Program-made: the position numbers and the translations under genes
From: Hamadaea tsunoensis DSM 44101
GTDB taxonomy: Bacteria; Actinomycetota; Actinomycetes; Mycobacteriales; Micromonosporaceae
Assembly: GCF_000428945.1 (NCBI RefSeq)
Contig: NZ_AUAX01000018.1
Location: 186,001 to 250,000 of the forward strand
Reading direction: 5' to 3'
Length of the DNA stretch: 64,000 nt
Shown: positions 9,723 to 18,346 of the stretch, piece by piece
Position numbering within the stretch: position 1 is the stretch's first letter
Layout of the letters: each line of letters opens with the position of its first letter
The notes under the pieces: model-generated
Told to the model about the DNA's origin: nothing
Databases searched by the model: none
The model's input: only the letters and a program-made list of their open reading frames with translations

Positions 9723-9862
9723 GAGCACTCCTTCGGCGTGGTGCGGGTAGTGGTGCAGGTCAAGACGACTACGGCGAGTATTCCAGCGGTTACGCGACGT
9801 CGTCCACACTTTCTTTTTGCAAATTTTGCGGGTGTATGAGTGGTTTGATCTGCCTGTCGGCT

Positions 9863-10756
9863 TTAGTGCGCTTCGAGGATCAGATCGCCGTACGCGCGTA
9901 CGGCGTCGGGGAAGAAGCGGAGGAAGCGGACCGGAGCCACCGCTTCGATCTCCAGCAGGAGCAGGCCCGCCTCCGGATCGGGGATGAAGTCGAGGCGTAC
10001 CGACAGGGGAGTCGTGCCGACCAGCCGGAGGTACGCGTCGTGGACACCCCGCACGACGTCCAGCTGCGCGTCGGTGAGCCGGGCCGGCCGGGGATCGGGA
10101 TGGAACGCGTGGGTACGCGTACCCGGCTGGAGGATCGCCGCCTTGCTGATCGCATGCGAGATGTCCGGTCCCATCGTGACGACGCCCAGTTCGCGATGGG
10201 TGTCGATGGATTCGATGTACGGCTGGACCATCGCGTCCGACCCGGCCGCCCGGAGGGCCGCGATGTGCTGCGCGGCTTCGTCCACGTCCGCGAACTCGGC
10301 GGCGCCGAGCGAGCCGCCCGAGGCGACCGGCTTCACGACGATCGTGCGGCGGGCGGCGTTCGACGGCAACGCGGCCGCCAGCTCGTGCCGCAGGCGGTCC
10401 GGCGACCATCCACTGTCGACGAACGTGGTCGGCACGGTCGCCACTCCGGCTTCGGCCAGCTCGGCGAGGTAGCGCTTGTCGCAGCCGCGCAGGATCACCG
10501 GCGGCGGATTGAGTACGCGTACCCCCGCCGCGACGCGCTCGTCCAGCCAGCTGCGGAAGGCGGGCAGGTCCAGCCACATGCTCCACGGCGACTGGAGGAC
10601 GACGGTCTCATGGGCCGACCAGTCGACCGCTGGATCGTCCCAGGCCGGCACGTCCACGCGTACCCAGGAGGAGAGCTGGGCCGCGACGAGCGGGGTGTCC
10701 GCGTCGGACCAGTGGGACTCGGGGAACCGGAGGGAGGTGACCAGGGCGAGGTTCAT
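9863..10756 (-). CDS. ATP-grasp domain protein
   Basis: 297 residues. It reads as an ATP-grasp fold enzyme of the RimK/glutathione synthetase-like group: RGCDKRYLAELAEAGVATVPT, the ATP-binding VKPVASGGSLGAAEF, QPYIESIDTHRELGVVTMG, and the metal-binding end LSVRLDFIPDPEAGLLLLEI followed by EAVAPV. Such enzymes join a carboxylate to an amine via an acyl phosphate. No precursor peptide or partner enzyme sits beside it, so the substrate is unknown; similar stand-alone proteins are common in actinomycetes. It lies 39 nt after the GGDEF-EAL gene on the same strand, possibly cotranscribed. Confidence 0.82.
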   Translation of the reverse strand: MNLALVTSLRFPESHWSDADTPLVAAQLSSWVRVDVPAWDDPAVDWSAHETVVLQSPWSMWLDLPAFRSWLDERVAAGVRVLNPPPVILRGCDKRYLAELAEAGVATVPTTFVDSGWSPDRLRHELAAALPSNAARRTIVVKPVASGGSLGAAEFADVDEAAQHIAALRAAGSDAMVQPYIESIDTHRELGVVTMGPDISHAISKAAILQPGTRTHAFHPDPRPARLTDAQLDVVRGVHDAYLRLVGTTPLSVRLDFIPDPEAGLLLLEIEAVAPVRFLRFFPDAVRAYGDLILEAH

Positions 10757-10795
10757 GACCGCATCGTAAGTGCGCCATTGCGGGTGGGGCGGGGT

Positions 10796-13177
10796 TCATC
10801 GGTCGGCGGCGGCCAGGTCGCGCTGGCCGGCGAGCAGGCGGGACACGCCGTCCGCGGTCATCGGCTGGGCCAGGTGGTACCCCTGGCCCAGGGTGTAGCC
10901 GAGCTCGCGCAGGACCGTCGCCTGCTCGGCGCTCTCGATGCCCTCGGCGACGGTGTCGAGGCCGTGCGCGCGGGCGAGCTGGATCACCGCGCGCGCCACC
11001 GCCTGCCGGGTGCTGGCGGCGGCCGGCAGGCCGTCGTCGATCTCGATGCCGTCGACGAAGGACTTGTCCAGCTTGACGATCGAGGCGGGGAAGGCGCGCA
11101 GCAGGCTCAGCGACGACTCGCCGGTGCCGAAGTCGTCGAGCGCGAGGCGCACGCCCATGCGGTCGAGTTCGGACAGCGTCCGGGCGACCTGCTGGCCGCG
11201 CAGGATGGCCGACTCGGTAACCTCGAGCACCAGCCGGTCGCCGGGCAGCCCGCTGTCGGCGAGCGCGGCGCACACGTCGGCGACGAAGTCGGGGTCGTGC
11301 AGCTGCCGGACGGAGACGTTGGGACCCACCTCCTGCGGTGCGTCCAGGCCGAACTCCGCCAGCCACGCGGCCGCCTGCCGGCACGTCTCGCGCAGCACGA
11401 ACCGGCCCACCGGCACGATGAGGCCCGTACGCTCGGCGGCCGGGATGAACTCGGCCGGGCGCAGGACGCCCCGGGTGGGGTGATGCCAGCGCAGCAGCGC
11501 CTCGACGCCCACCACCCGGCGGTCGGACAGCCGCAGGATCGGCTGGTAGACCAGCTCGAACTCGCCCTCGTCCAGGGCCCGGCGCAGCTCGCCGCCGAGC
11601 TGCATGTACGCCAGTACGGGTTCGCCCATGCCGTCCGCGTACCGGACGAAGCCCGCCTTGCCGCGCTGCTTGGCCGCGTACATCGCCACGTCGGCGTCGC
11701 GCAGGACCGAGTCGACGGTCGCACCGGGCCCGGCGTCGGCGATGCCGATGCTGGCCTGCACCAGCAGCCGGTGCTCGCTGATCGGGCGGTCCAGCGCGTC
11801 CAGCAGCCGGGCGGCCATCTCCTCCGGGTCGGCGTGCGTGCCGAAGAGGAGCACCGCGAACTCGTCGCCGCCGACGCGTACGGGCAGGCCGTCCTTGCCG
11901 ACCTCGGCCCGCAGCAGCTGGGCGATCGACACCAGCAGCCGGTCGCCCGCGCCGTGGCCGAGCAGGTCGTTGACCGTCTTGAAGTCGTCGAGGTCCAGGA
12001 TGAGCACCGAGGCCCGTCCCCGGGTGGCCAGGACGGTCGCGAGCCGGTCCCGAAACAGCGCCCGGTTGGCCAGCCCGGTCAGGCCGTCGTGGCTGACCTC
12101 GTACTGCAGGCGTTCCTCCTGGGACCGCGCGGACCGCAGCAACCGGGAGTTCTCCCGGAAGGCCAGGTACTGCCGGACGGTGACCAGCGCGGTCACCACC
12201 ACCGCGGCGATCACGACCACCCGGCCCGGCCACCGCAGCGGCGCGCCGAACGCGACCGCGACCAGCGGCAGGTCGACCGCGGCGACGGCCAGGTAGGGCA
12301 GCAGCACGTCCCGGCGGGCCGTCCGCCGGCCGTCCTGCGGGGCGGCCAGCCACTGCGCCGCGACGCCGAATGTGACCAGCAGCGGCGCCATCGGCATCAC
12401 GACCGTCTGGACGGGAATCCCCGCCACGAATCCGAACCGGACGGCGAGCACCGCGACGACCCCGGCGACGACGCCGCCGCCGGCCGCGATGAACCGCAGC
12501 GCCGTGGGATCGACCGGGCCGCCCGCGACGTACGACACCTTCGTCGCGGCGCCGACGGCGACCAGGAAGCCGAGCCCCACCAGCGCCATCGCCTGCCGGC
12601 TCCACGGCTCGGCGGCGGTGAGCATCGGGGCCAGCCCGGCGTACCACAGCACGGCCGTGCAGCCGAGGAACGCGATCGTGCGGTCCAGCAGCAGCCGCCA
12701 CCACTCGCCGGCGCCCGCGACGGCCACCGGTACCCGGGCCACGCCCCAGATCGCGACGCAGAATCCGATCGCGACACAGGCCGCGGCCGGCAGGGGCATG
12801 GCACGCGTACGCGCCTGGGCGGCGTGGGTCAGCATGTCCACCGCCAGCCAGCCGTAGCCGACGGAGATCACGGCGAGGGCCAGGCGCACGGTACGCCAGA
12901 AGCGCCGGGCGACGCGGTCGAGCGCGGTGTCGTGGCGGCACAGGTGATGCACGGCGGCGGTGGCGAGCGCGCCGCCGACCGGGACGAAGACGTAACCGAG
13001 GGCCTCGCTGCCGCCCACGCCGGCGAAGTACGCCGCGCACCAGGCGGCACCGAGGGCGACCACCGCGGCGGTGGCCCCCACATATCGACGGACGGCCTTG
13101 CGTACCACCGGTTCGGCCGCATCGACCGCCGGGCTCGCCGTCGGCCGGAAGGCCGCTCGCGTCACGGCGCTGACCAT
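10796..13177 (-). CDS. Membrane-bound GGDEF-EAL cyclic-di-GMP enzyme
   Basis: 793 residues from ATG 13177. Residues about 20-310 hold eight or so hydrophobic membrane segments, which probably form an integral sensor. A GGDEF domain follows with an intact GGDEF at 436-440 and the upstream LDLDDFKTVNDLLGHGAGD. The EAL domain has intact E559-A-L in VGVEALLRWHHP, DDFGTGESSLSLL and KLDKSFVDGI. Both active sites look complete, so it could make and break cyclic-di-GMP; which activity dominates cannot be read. A longer reading to 13366 adds a non-conserved tail and was not used. Cyclic-di-GMP governs development in streptomycetes; a similar role here is inference. Confidence 0.93.
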   Translation of the reverse strand: MVSAVTRAAFRPTASPAVDAAEPVVRKAVRRYVGATAAVVALGAAWCAAYFAGVGGSEALGYVFVPVGGALATAAVHHLCRHDTALDRVARRFWRTVRLALAVISVGYGWLAVDMLTHAAQARTRAMPLPAAACVAIGFCVAIWGVARVPVAVAGAGEWWRLLLDRTIAFLGCTAVLWYAGLAPMLTAAEPWSRQAMALVGLGFLVAVGAATKVSYVAGGPVDPTALRFIAAGGGVVAGVVAVLAVRFGFVAGIPVQTVVMPMAPLLVTFGVAAQWLAAPQDGRRTARRDVLLPYLAVAAVDLPLVAVAFGAPLRWPGRVVVIAAVVVTALVTVRQYLAFRENSRLLRSARSQEERLQYEVSHDGLTGLANRALFRDRLATVLATRGRASVLILDLDDFKTVNDLLGHGAGDRLLVSIAQLLRAEVGKDGLPVRVGGDEFAVLLFGTHADPEEMAARLLDALDRPISEHRLLVQASIGIADAGPGATVDSVLRDADVAMYAAKQRGKAGFVRYADGMGEPVLAYMQLGGELRRALDEGEFELVYQPILRLSDRRVVGVEALLRWHHPTRGVLRPAEFIPAAERTGLIVPVGRFVLRETCRQAAAWLAEFGLDAPQEVGPNVSVRQLHDPDFVADVCAALADSGLPGDRLVLEVTESAILRGQQVARTLSELDRMGVRLALDDFGTGESSLSLLRAFPASIVKLDKSFVDGIEIDDGLPAAASTRQAVARAVIQLARAHGLDTVAEGIESAEQATVLRELGYTLGQGYHLAQPMTADGVSRLLAGQRDLAAADR

Positions 13178-13380
13178 ATCCCGCAGGTGATCGGCCCGTT
13201 CTCCCCCGAACGTTCGAAACTGCCCGATATCAGCCCGCAGCGGCCACCCGGTTCGGTGGTCGACCAAGCAGACATGCCGTCCCGGATCGGGCGACGCGTA
13301 CGCGTGACCCGGCCCCCTCGCCGCCCAGCGTGCTGTCGGACATGCTCTCCGGCAAGGATTCGGCATGTAGGTAATGGATC

Positions 13381-13426
13381 ATTTAAGTATCTCAAATGTA
13401 TGTGATCACCACTTAGTATTCGCGCC
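13381..13426 (+). promoter_or_regulatory. Promoter of the SARP gene, probably giving a leaderless mRNA
   Basis: An AT-rich island in the otherwise GC-rich 249-bp gap 13178-13426. TAGTAT (13414-13419) is a good -10 box ending 7 nt before the ATG at 13427, and no Shine-Dalgarno sequence is present, so transcription likely starts at or next to the ATG. Upstream, GTAT occurs at 13387 and 13398, an 11-bp direct repeat of the kind SARP proteins bind, which hints at autoregulation. The rest of the gap shows nothing I can name. Confidence 0.5.
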
Positions 13427-15175
13427 ATGGGGCCCGCAACGTCGCTGTCCATCCGGGTTCTGGGGCCGATCGAAGTGAGTACCGGCCACGGAATGCTCCG
13501 CCTGACCGCCCGGGAGCGCGGCGTCCTGACCGTGCTGACCGCCGCGGCCGGCCGGCTGGTGCCGACCGAGCGGATCATCGACGCGGCCTGGACGCAGGCG
13601 CCCCCGCCGTCGGTGCGCAACCGCGTCCACAGTGTGATCTCGGGGCTGCGGCGGCGGTTGGGGCGGGAGGTCATCGTCACCCGGCCGACCGGATACGTCC
13701 TGAACCTGTCCACCCCCGGCCAGCTCGACGCGGCCGAGTTCGCGTGGCTCATCGAGCGCGGGCGGACGCTGCGGGCGATGGGCGACCGGCGGGGCGCGGC
13801 CGACTGCTTCGCGACCGGCCTGCGGCTCTGGCGGGGACCGGCCTATGAGGACGTCGACAGCACGGCCGTCACCTGCGAGGCCGCCCGGCTGCGGGAACTG
13901 CGCCACGCCGCCCTGGAGGAGTACGCCACCGTCCAGCTGGACCGCGGAGCGCTGACGGAGCTGATCGACGAGCTGACCCCGGCCCTGGCCGCGGACCCGT
14001 TGCAGGAGCGGCTGCGCGGCCACCTCATGGTCGCGCTGCACCGGTCCGGCCGGCAGGCCGAGGCGCTGGCCGTCTACGACGCGGGGGCCCGGCTGCTCGC
14101 CGAGGAGCTGGGCCTCGACCCGTGCGGGCAGCTGAAAGCCGTCCGGGGCGCGATCCTCGCCGACGAGCCGGTACGCGTAGCGCCCGCCGCCGTGGCCGAC
14201 CGGGCCGTCCCCCGGCAGCTTCCGGCGGCGCCCGATCTCGCCGGCCGGCGTACGGAGCTGGCCCGGCTGGGTCGGCTGCTGCTGCCCGTGGCGGTGCCGC
14301 ACGCGTACCGGGTGGTGGTCGTGTGCGGCCTGCCCGGCATCGGCAAGAGCGCGCTGGCCCTGCTGGCCGCGCACGAGATGCAGCACCGCTACCCGGACGG
14401 CTGCCTGTACGCCGACCTGCGGTCCACCGACGGCCGCCCGGCCTGGCCCGCGCCGGTGCTGGCCGGATTCCTGCACGCGTTCGGCCGGCCGCCCGGCCCG
14501 GTCGGGGACGACGTCCAGGAGCTGGCGGCGCTGTTCCGGTCGGCCACCCACGGCCGGCGGATGCTGGTGGTCCTCGACGGCGCCGAGAGCGAGGAGCACG
14601 TACGCCCGCTGCTGCCGGCCGGCGGGAACACCACGTTGATCACCTCGCGGCACCGCCTGGGCGGGCTGGACGGCTCGACGGGTCTGGCCCTCGACGTCCT
14701 GCCGCCCCCGGACTGCCTGGACCTCCTCGGCGACGTGGCCGGCCACCAGCGCGTACGCGACCACCGGTCCGACGCGCTGGAACTCGTCCGGCTCTGCGGC
14801 GGCGTACCGCTCGCGGTCCGGATCGCGGCGCTGCGGCTGGCCAGGCATCCGGCGATGGCGGTGTCCACCCTGGTCCGGCGGCTGCGCGAGCCCCGGGGCC
14901 GGCTGGCCGAGCTGGTCGCCGGCGACCTCGATCTGGCCGAGCGGCTGCGGTCGGGCTGGCCGGCGCTCGCACCGACCACGGTGGACCTGCTGGGCCTGCT
15001 CGGCCGGGCCGGCCCGCGCCGGTTCACCGCCGGCAGCGCGGCCCGGCTCGCCGGCTGCCCGGCCCCCGAGGTACGCCGCCGGCTGGACGACCTCGTCGAC
15101 GCGCACCTGCTGACGTGCTCCGACGGCACCTACTACGAGCTGCCCGAACTGGTCGCCCTGTCGGTCCGGTCCTGA
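13427..15175 (+). CDS. SARP/AfsR-family regulator with NB-ARC ATPase domain
   Basis: 582 residues. A winged-helix OmpR-type DNA-binding domain (about 5-95, VPTERIIDAAWTQAPPPSVR, RVHSVISGLRRRLG, PTGYVLNL) is followed by a BTAD domain (about 100-240, ending LAEELGLDPCGQLKAV). Then comes an NB-ARC STAND ATPase core (about 265-500) with Walker A GLPGIGKSALA (K307) and Walker B MLVVLDGAE. The C-terminal TPR array typical of AfsR is missing; the chain ends with a short winged-helix-like segment. SARPs activate antibiotic and RiPP clusters. The gene lies 97 bp upstream of the cysteine-rich peptide gene on the same strand and is the likely activator of that cluster. Confidence 0.9.
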   Translation: MGPATSLSIRVLGPIEVSTGHGMLRLTARERGVLTVLTAAAGRLVPTERIIDAAWTQAPPPSVRNRVHSVISGLRRRLGREVIVTRPTGYVLNLSTPGQLDAAEFAWLIERGRTLRAMGDRRGAADCFATGLRLWRGPAYEDVDSTAVTCEAARLRELRHAALEEYATVQLDRGALTELIDELTPALAADPLQERLRGHLMVALHRSGRQAEALAVYDAGARLLAEELGLDPCGQLKAVRGAILADEPVRVAPAAVADRAVPRQLPAAPDLAGRRTELARLGRLLLPVAVPHAYRVVVVCGLPGIGKSALALLAAHEMQHRYPDGCLYADLRSTDGRPAWPAPVLAGFLHAFGRPPGPVGDDVQELAALFRSATHGRRMLVVLDGAESEEHVRPLLPAGGNTTLITSRHRLGGLDGSTGLALDVLPPPDCLDLLGDVAGHQRVRDHRSDALELVRLCGGVPLAVRIAALRLARHPAMAVSTLVRRLREPRGRLAELVAGDLDLAERLRSGWPALAPTTVDLLGLLGRAGPRRFTAGSAARLAGCPAPEVRRRLDDLVDAHLLTCSDGTYYELPELVALSVRS

Positions 15176-15189
15176 CCGGGCAGCGGTTC

Positions 15190-15206
15190 CACAGAATTAA
15201 CACAGA
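15190..15206 (+). promoter_or_regulatory. Candidate SARP-binding direct repeat upstream of the peptide gene
   Basis: CACAGA occurs at 15190-15195 and again at 15201-15206, an exact 11-bp period. SARPs are known to bind direct repeats on one face of the helix with 11- or 22-bp spacing just upstream of a -10 box. The site lies 67 nt before the peptide start codon in the only gap between the SARP gene and the cluster. A six-base repeat could arise by chance. Confidence 0.45.
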
Positions 15207-15272
15207 GCGCCGCCGCACGATCCTCGTGGATCTCATCACGGATCCGAGTACGGGAAACGAGGAGGTGAGGAC

Positions 15273-15470
15273 ATGTCCACCATGCTGCGCCAGGCGGGTG
15301 ACCGGCTGCTCGGCCTGTTCCTGCCCAAGGCCGCCGCGGGCGCCTGCGTTCCGACGCAGGGCAACCGCTGCAGCTGCTTCTGCGTCGTGCAGGGCGGCGA
15401 GGGCAAGATCTGCTACTGGAAGACGCAGAACTGCTACGGCAACTGCGTCGCGACGACCATCCGCTGCTAA
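15273..15470 (+). CDS. Cysteine-rich exported peptide precursor (eight cysteines)
   Basis: 65 residues. The ribosome binding site AGGAGGTGA (about 15260-15268) is almost fully complementary to 16S rRNA, which implies very high expression. Residues 1-24 form a leader with a hydrophobic stretch (LLGLFLPKAAAGA) ending in AGA, a type I signal peptidase-like A-x-A site just before C25. The predicted mature part, 41 residues, holds eight cysteines (25, 33, 35, 37, 47, 54, 58, 65), enough for four disulfides, plus W49. The next genes encode a MauD-like thioredoxin, an ABC exporter and a signal peptidase. No lanthipeptide, lasso or radical-SAM enzyme is present, so disulfides are the likely modification. 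Family not recognised; function (toxin, bacteriocin, signal or redox peptide) unknown. Confidence 0.85.
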   Translation: MSTMLRQAGDRLLGLFLPKAAAGACVPTQGNRCSCFCVVQGGEGKICYWKTQNCYGNCVATTIRC

Positions 15471-15477
15471 TCACGAC

Positions 15478-15505
15478 GGTGGCGCCGCCGTCGCGCGGCG
15501 CCACC
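15478..15505 (+). terminator. Perfect hairpin between peptide gene and export genes
   Basis: GGTGGCGCCGC, a 6-nt loop, then its exact complement, beginning 8 nt after the peptide stop codon. It has no U-tract. Placed here it probably acts as a partial terminator or 3' stabiliser, letting the precursor mRNA outnumber the mRNA for the downstream machinery. Confidence 0.65.
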
Positions 15506-15528
15506 GCCACCCGCTGCGAGGAGCTTCC

Positions 15529-16059
15529 ATGATTCCCACCCTGGCCGCGGCGGTGGTCGTGCTCGCCGCCGTCGTCGCGCTCAACCTGCTGCTGACCTTC
15601 GCGATCCTGCGCCGGCTGCGCACCATGAAGGAGAGCGGCGGCGCCGAGGCCGACACGCACCGCCCGCCCGTCGGCACCCCGGTCGGCCGGTTCGACGCGG
15701 TGAGCGACGACGGTTTCCGGCTCACCGACGAGGACCTGCGGCACGGCCTGACCCGGTTCGCCTTCGTCATGCCCGGCTGCGGCCCCTGCGAGGGATTGCT
15801 GAGCGCGCTGCGGCCCGGCATCCTGTCCGACCGGACGCTGCTGGTGGTCGTCGCCGAGGAGGCCGGCCACCCGGACGCCGTGGCGATGCGCGAGTCCATC
15901 CCGGACGACCTGCGGGTCTTCTTCGCCCCGCTGGGCAGTCCGATGTGCGAGGCCTTCCAGATGGCGGTGTTCCCGTCGGTGGTCGAGGTGGCCGGCGGCC
16001 GCATGATCGCCATCGCCGACACCATCGCCGCGGCACCGAACCAGCCGGTCGCGGCGTGA
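15529..16059 (+). CDS. MauD-like membrane-anchored thioredoxin-fold protein
   Basis: 176 residues. An N-terminal membrane anchor (about 4-27) is followed by RRLRTMKESGG and a thioredoxin-like domain with C84-G-P-C87 in the FVMPGCGPCEGLL segment. The layout (anchor, GRFDAVSDDGFRLT, then CxxC) parallels MauD of methylamine dehydrogenase clusters, a protein needed for a small subunit with many disulfides. A further cysteine lies in GSPMCEAFQ. Here it should form or rearrange disulfides in the eight-cysteine peptide on the outer face of the membrane. The start at ATG 15529 has GCGAGGAG upstream; its stop overlaps the ABC gene start (GTGA). Confidence 0.85.
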   Translation: MIPTLAAAVVVLAAVVALNLLLTFAILRRLRTMKESGGAEADTHRPPVGTPVGRFDAVSDDGFRLTDEDLRHGLTRFAFVMPGCGPCEGLLSALRPGILSDRTLLVVVAEEAGHPDAVAMRESIPDDLRVFFAPLGSPMCEAFQMAVFPSVVEVAGGRMIAIADTIAAAPNQPVAA

Positions 16060-17897
16060 CCGGCCGGCTCGCACCGCTGCGGGCCGCCCGGGCCGCGCTG
16101 TCCCTCGGCCGCCGCGCGGCCGGGGGACTGGCGGTCGCCGCCTTCGCGCTCACCATGGTCTCGGGGACCGCGCCCGCGCTGGCGGGCTGGCTGGTCAAGA
16201 AGGTGATCGACGACCTCACCCGCCCGGGCGGCGCCCCGGACCCCGGCCGCGCGGTCTGGCTCGGCGTGGCCTCGGCCGCCGTCGCCGGGGGCGGCCTCGT
16301 CGTCGGCTACGCGGGCGGGCTGCTCGCGACCCGCATGCAGAACGCCGTCACCCTGCACGTCCAGGAGCGGCTGTACGCGCGGATCAACGGGTTCGCCGGG
16401 CTGCACCGCTTCGAGGACCCGGCCTTCGCCGACCGGCTGCGGCTGGCCGAGGACGCGGCCACGGACGCGCCCGCGATGCTGGCGGAGTTCACGCTGGCCG
16501 TGGTGCGGTCGGTCGTCGGCATCGCCTCGTTCGTCGCGGTGCTGCACGCGGTGTGGCCGCCGATGAACGCCCTGCTGGCGATCGTCGCCGTCACCGCCGT
16601 GGCGGTCCAGCTCACCGTGGCCCGGCGCGAGTCGGAGATGATCCAGGCGAACACGGCCACCCAGCGCCGCCAGCTCATGTACCGCCGGCTGCTGACCGAC
16701 CACGCCGTGGCCAAGGAGGTCCGCGTCTTCGGGCTCGGCGACTTCTTCCGCGTACGCATGCTCGGGGCGCTGCGGCGGGCGAACCAGGCCGAGGCCGGCG
16801 TCCGCACGCGGGCGGCCGTCCTGCAGAGCGGTATGGCCGCCGCGGGGGCCGTGGTGGCGGCGATCGGCATCGGTGTCGTGATCGCCCGCGCGATCCGGGG
16901 CGATGTGACCGCCGGTGACGTCACGCTGTTCCTGACGGCGGTGGCCGCGGTGCAGTCGGCCACGCTCACGATCGTCGGCCAGGTCCAGGCGGCGGCCCGC
17001 AGTACGCGGCTGTTCGCCAGCTACCTCGACGTGATGGAGGCGCCCGAGGCCATGCCCGACGGCGTCGGCGTACCCGGGCCGTTGCGTACCGGGATCGTGC
17101 TGGAGGACGTGTGGTTCCGGTACGACCACAGTGGACCGTGGATCCTGAAGGGCGTCGACCTGACCATTCCCGCCGGGCGCTCGCTCGGACTCGTGGGCCG
17201 CAACGGCGCGGGCAAGAGCACGATCGTCAAGCTGCTGTGCCGCTTCTACGACCCGCAGCGCGGCCGCATCCTGTGGGACGGGGTCGACCTGCGCGCGTAC
17301 TCCGTCGCCGACCTGCGCCGCCGGATCGCCACCGCCTTCCAGGACTTCCAGGTGTACGACCTCACCATCGCCGAGAACATCGGCGTCGGCGCGCTCGACC
17401 GGCTCGGCGACCGGACGGCGTACGCGCGCGCGGCGGCCCTCGCCGGTCTGGACGGTGACGTGGCGGCGCTGCCGCGGCGGTACGAGACGCTGCTGAGCCG
17501 GGCGTTCTTCCACGACGACGCCGAGGAGGCCGGGGTGAGCCTGTCCGGCGGGCAGAACCAGCGGCTGGCCCTCGCCCGGACGCTGATGCGCGAGGACGCC
17601 GACCTGATCATCCTGGACGAACCCAGCTCCGGGCTGGACCCGCAGGCCGAACACCACGTGTACGCGACGCTGGGGGAGTACCGGTCCGGCCGGACGAGCG
17701 TCCTCATCTCGCACCGGCTCGGCGCCATGCGCGGGGCCGACCTGATCGTCGTGCTGGCGGACGGGGTGGTCGTGGAGCGCGGAACGCACGAGGAGCTGGT
17801 CGCCGGGGCGGGGGTCTACGCGGGCCTGTACGCGTTGCAGGCGGCGAGCTACCGCGAGGACTCCCCGGCCCACGCCGTACCGGGCGGCCCGCGATGA
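16056..17897 (+). CDS. ABC exporter, fused membrane and ATPase domains
   Basis: 613 residues from GTG 16056, which overlaps the preceding stop. The N-terminal half (about 15-320) is a six-helix exporter membrane domain; the C-terminal half is a complete ATPase: Walker A GRNGAGKSTIV (K387), Q-loop TAFQDFQVYD, signature LSGGQNQRLALAR, Walker B LIILDEPSSGLD (D521, E522) and switch histidine in SHRLG. There is no N-terminal C39 peptidase domain, so leader removal must be done by another enzyme; the next gene supplies one. Probable role: export of the cysteine-rich peptide. Homodimeric half-transporter expected. Its stop overlaps the peptidase gene start (ATGA). Confidence 0.92.
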   Translation: MTGRLAPLRAARAALSLGRRAAGGLAVAAFALTMVSGTAPALAGWLVKKVIDDLTRPGGAPDPGRAVWLGVASAAVAGGGLVVGYAGGLLATRMQNAVTLHVQERLYARINGFAGLHRFEDPAFADRLRLAEDAATDAPAMLAEFTLAVVRSVVGIASFVAVLHAVWPPMNALLAIVAVTAVAVQLTVARRESEMIQANTATQRRQLMYRRLLTDHAVAKEVRVFGLGDFFRVRMLGALRRANQAEAGVRTRAAVLQSGMAAAGAVVAAIGIGVVIARAIRGDVTAGDVTLFLTAVAAVQSATLTIVGQVQAAARSTRLFASYLDVMEAPEAMPDGVGVPGPLRTGIVLEDVWFRYDHSGPWILKGVDLTIPAGRSLGLVGRNGAGKSTIVKLLCRFYDPQRGRILWDGVDLRAYSVADLRRRIATAFQDFQVYDLTIAENIGVGALDRLGDRTAYARAAALAGLDGDVAALPRRYETLLSRAFFHDDAEEAGVSLSGGQNQRLALARTLMREDADLIILDEPSSGLDPQAEHHVYATLGEYRSGRTSVLISHRLGAMRGADLIVVLADGVVVERGTHEELVAGAGVYAGLYALQAASYREDSPAHAVPGGPR

Positions 17898-18346
17898 CCG
17901 CCGTGACCGTCGCCGCCCTGGCCCTGGCCGCCGTCGCGGGCCTGGGAATCCTCGCAATACGCCGCCGGCGCCTGGTCGTCACGGTCGAGGGCGACAGCAT
18001 GCGACCGACCTATCAGGACGGTGACCGGCTGCTCGTGCGGACGGGCCCGGCCTGCCGCCCGGGTGACGTGGTGGTCTTCGCCAACCCGCACGGCCCCGAA
18101 CCCGGCCCGGCGATGCTCGTCAAACGCGTGGCGGCGACGGCCGGCGACGCGGTGCCCGAGGCGACGCGTACGCGGATCGGCGCCGGACCGGTCCCGCCGG
18201 GCCGCATCGTCGTCCTCGGCGACGCCGTGCTGAGCCTCGATTCCCGCAACTTCGGCTACGTCAGGGCGGACACGGTGGTCGGCGTGGTGCTCCGCGAACT
18301 CGGGGCCCGGCGGGAACCCGGCGTCACCGCCGGCCCTGGAGCGTAG
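17894..18346 (+). CDS. Type I signal peptidase (S26 family) of the peptide cluster
   Basis: 150 residues. One N-terminal membrane helix (about 3-22) then an S26 fold: nucleophile S35 in VEGDSMRPTYQDGD, general base K77 in MLVKRVAATAGD, and the box E motif LDSRNFGYV. It is shorter than housekeeping LepB, resembling small dedicated S26 peptidases found in export clusters. Cotranslated with the ABC exporter (ATGA overlap), it is the obvious candidate for cutting the peptide leader at AGA-Cys. Its 3' end overlaps the convergent AfsR-like gene by 23 bp. Catalytic residues are directly visible; the substrate is inferred from context. Confidence 0.88.
   Translation: MTAVTVAALALAAVAGLGILAIRRRRLVVTVEGDSMRPTYQDGDRLLVRTGPACRPGDVVVFANPHGPEPGPAMLVKRVAATAGDAVPEATRTRIGAGPVPPGRIVVLGDAVLSLDSRNFGYVRADTVVGVVLRELGARREPGVTAGPGA

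Noticed and set aside
9836-13405. A 1,189-codon open frame on the plus strand opposite the GGDEF-EAL and ATP-grasp genes
   Set aside because: Its translation is Arg/Gly/Asp-rich with no domain, and it is antisense to genes with intact catalytic motifs. Long antisense frames are expected at this GC content.
15273-15470. Methylamine dehydrogenase light chain or lanthipeptide precursor
   Set aside because: Too short for the light chain, no MauB/MauG genes, and no LanB/C/M-type or radical-SAM enzyme nearby. Only the MauD-like gene suggests a resemblance.
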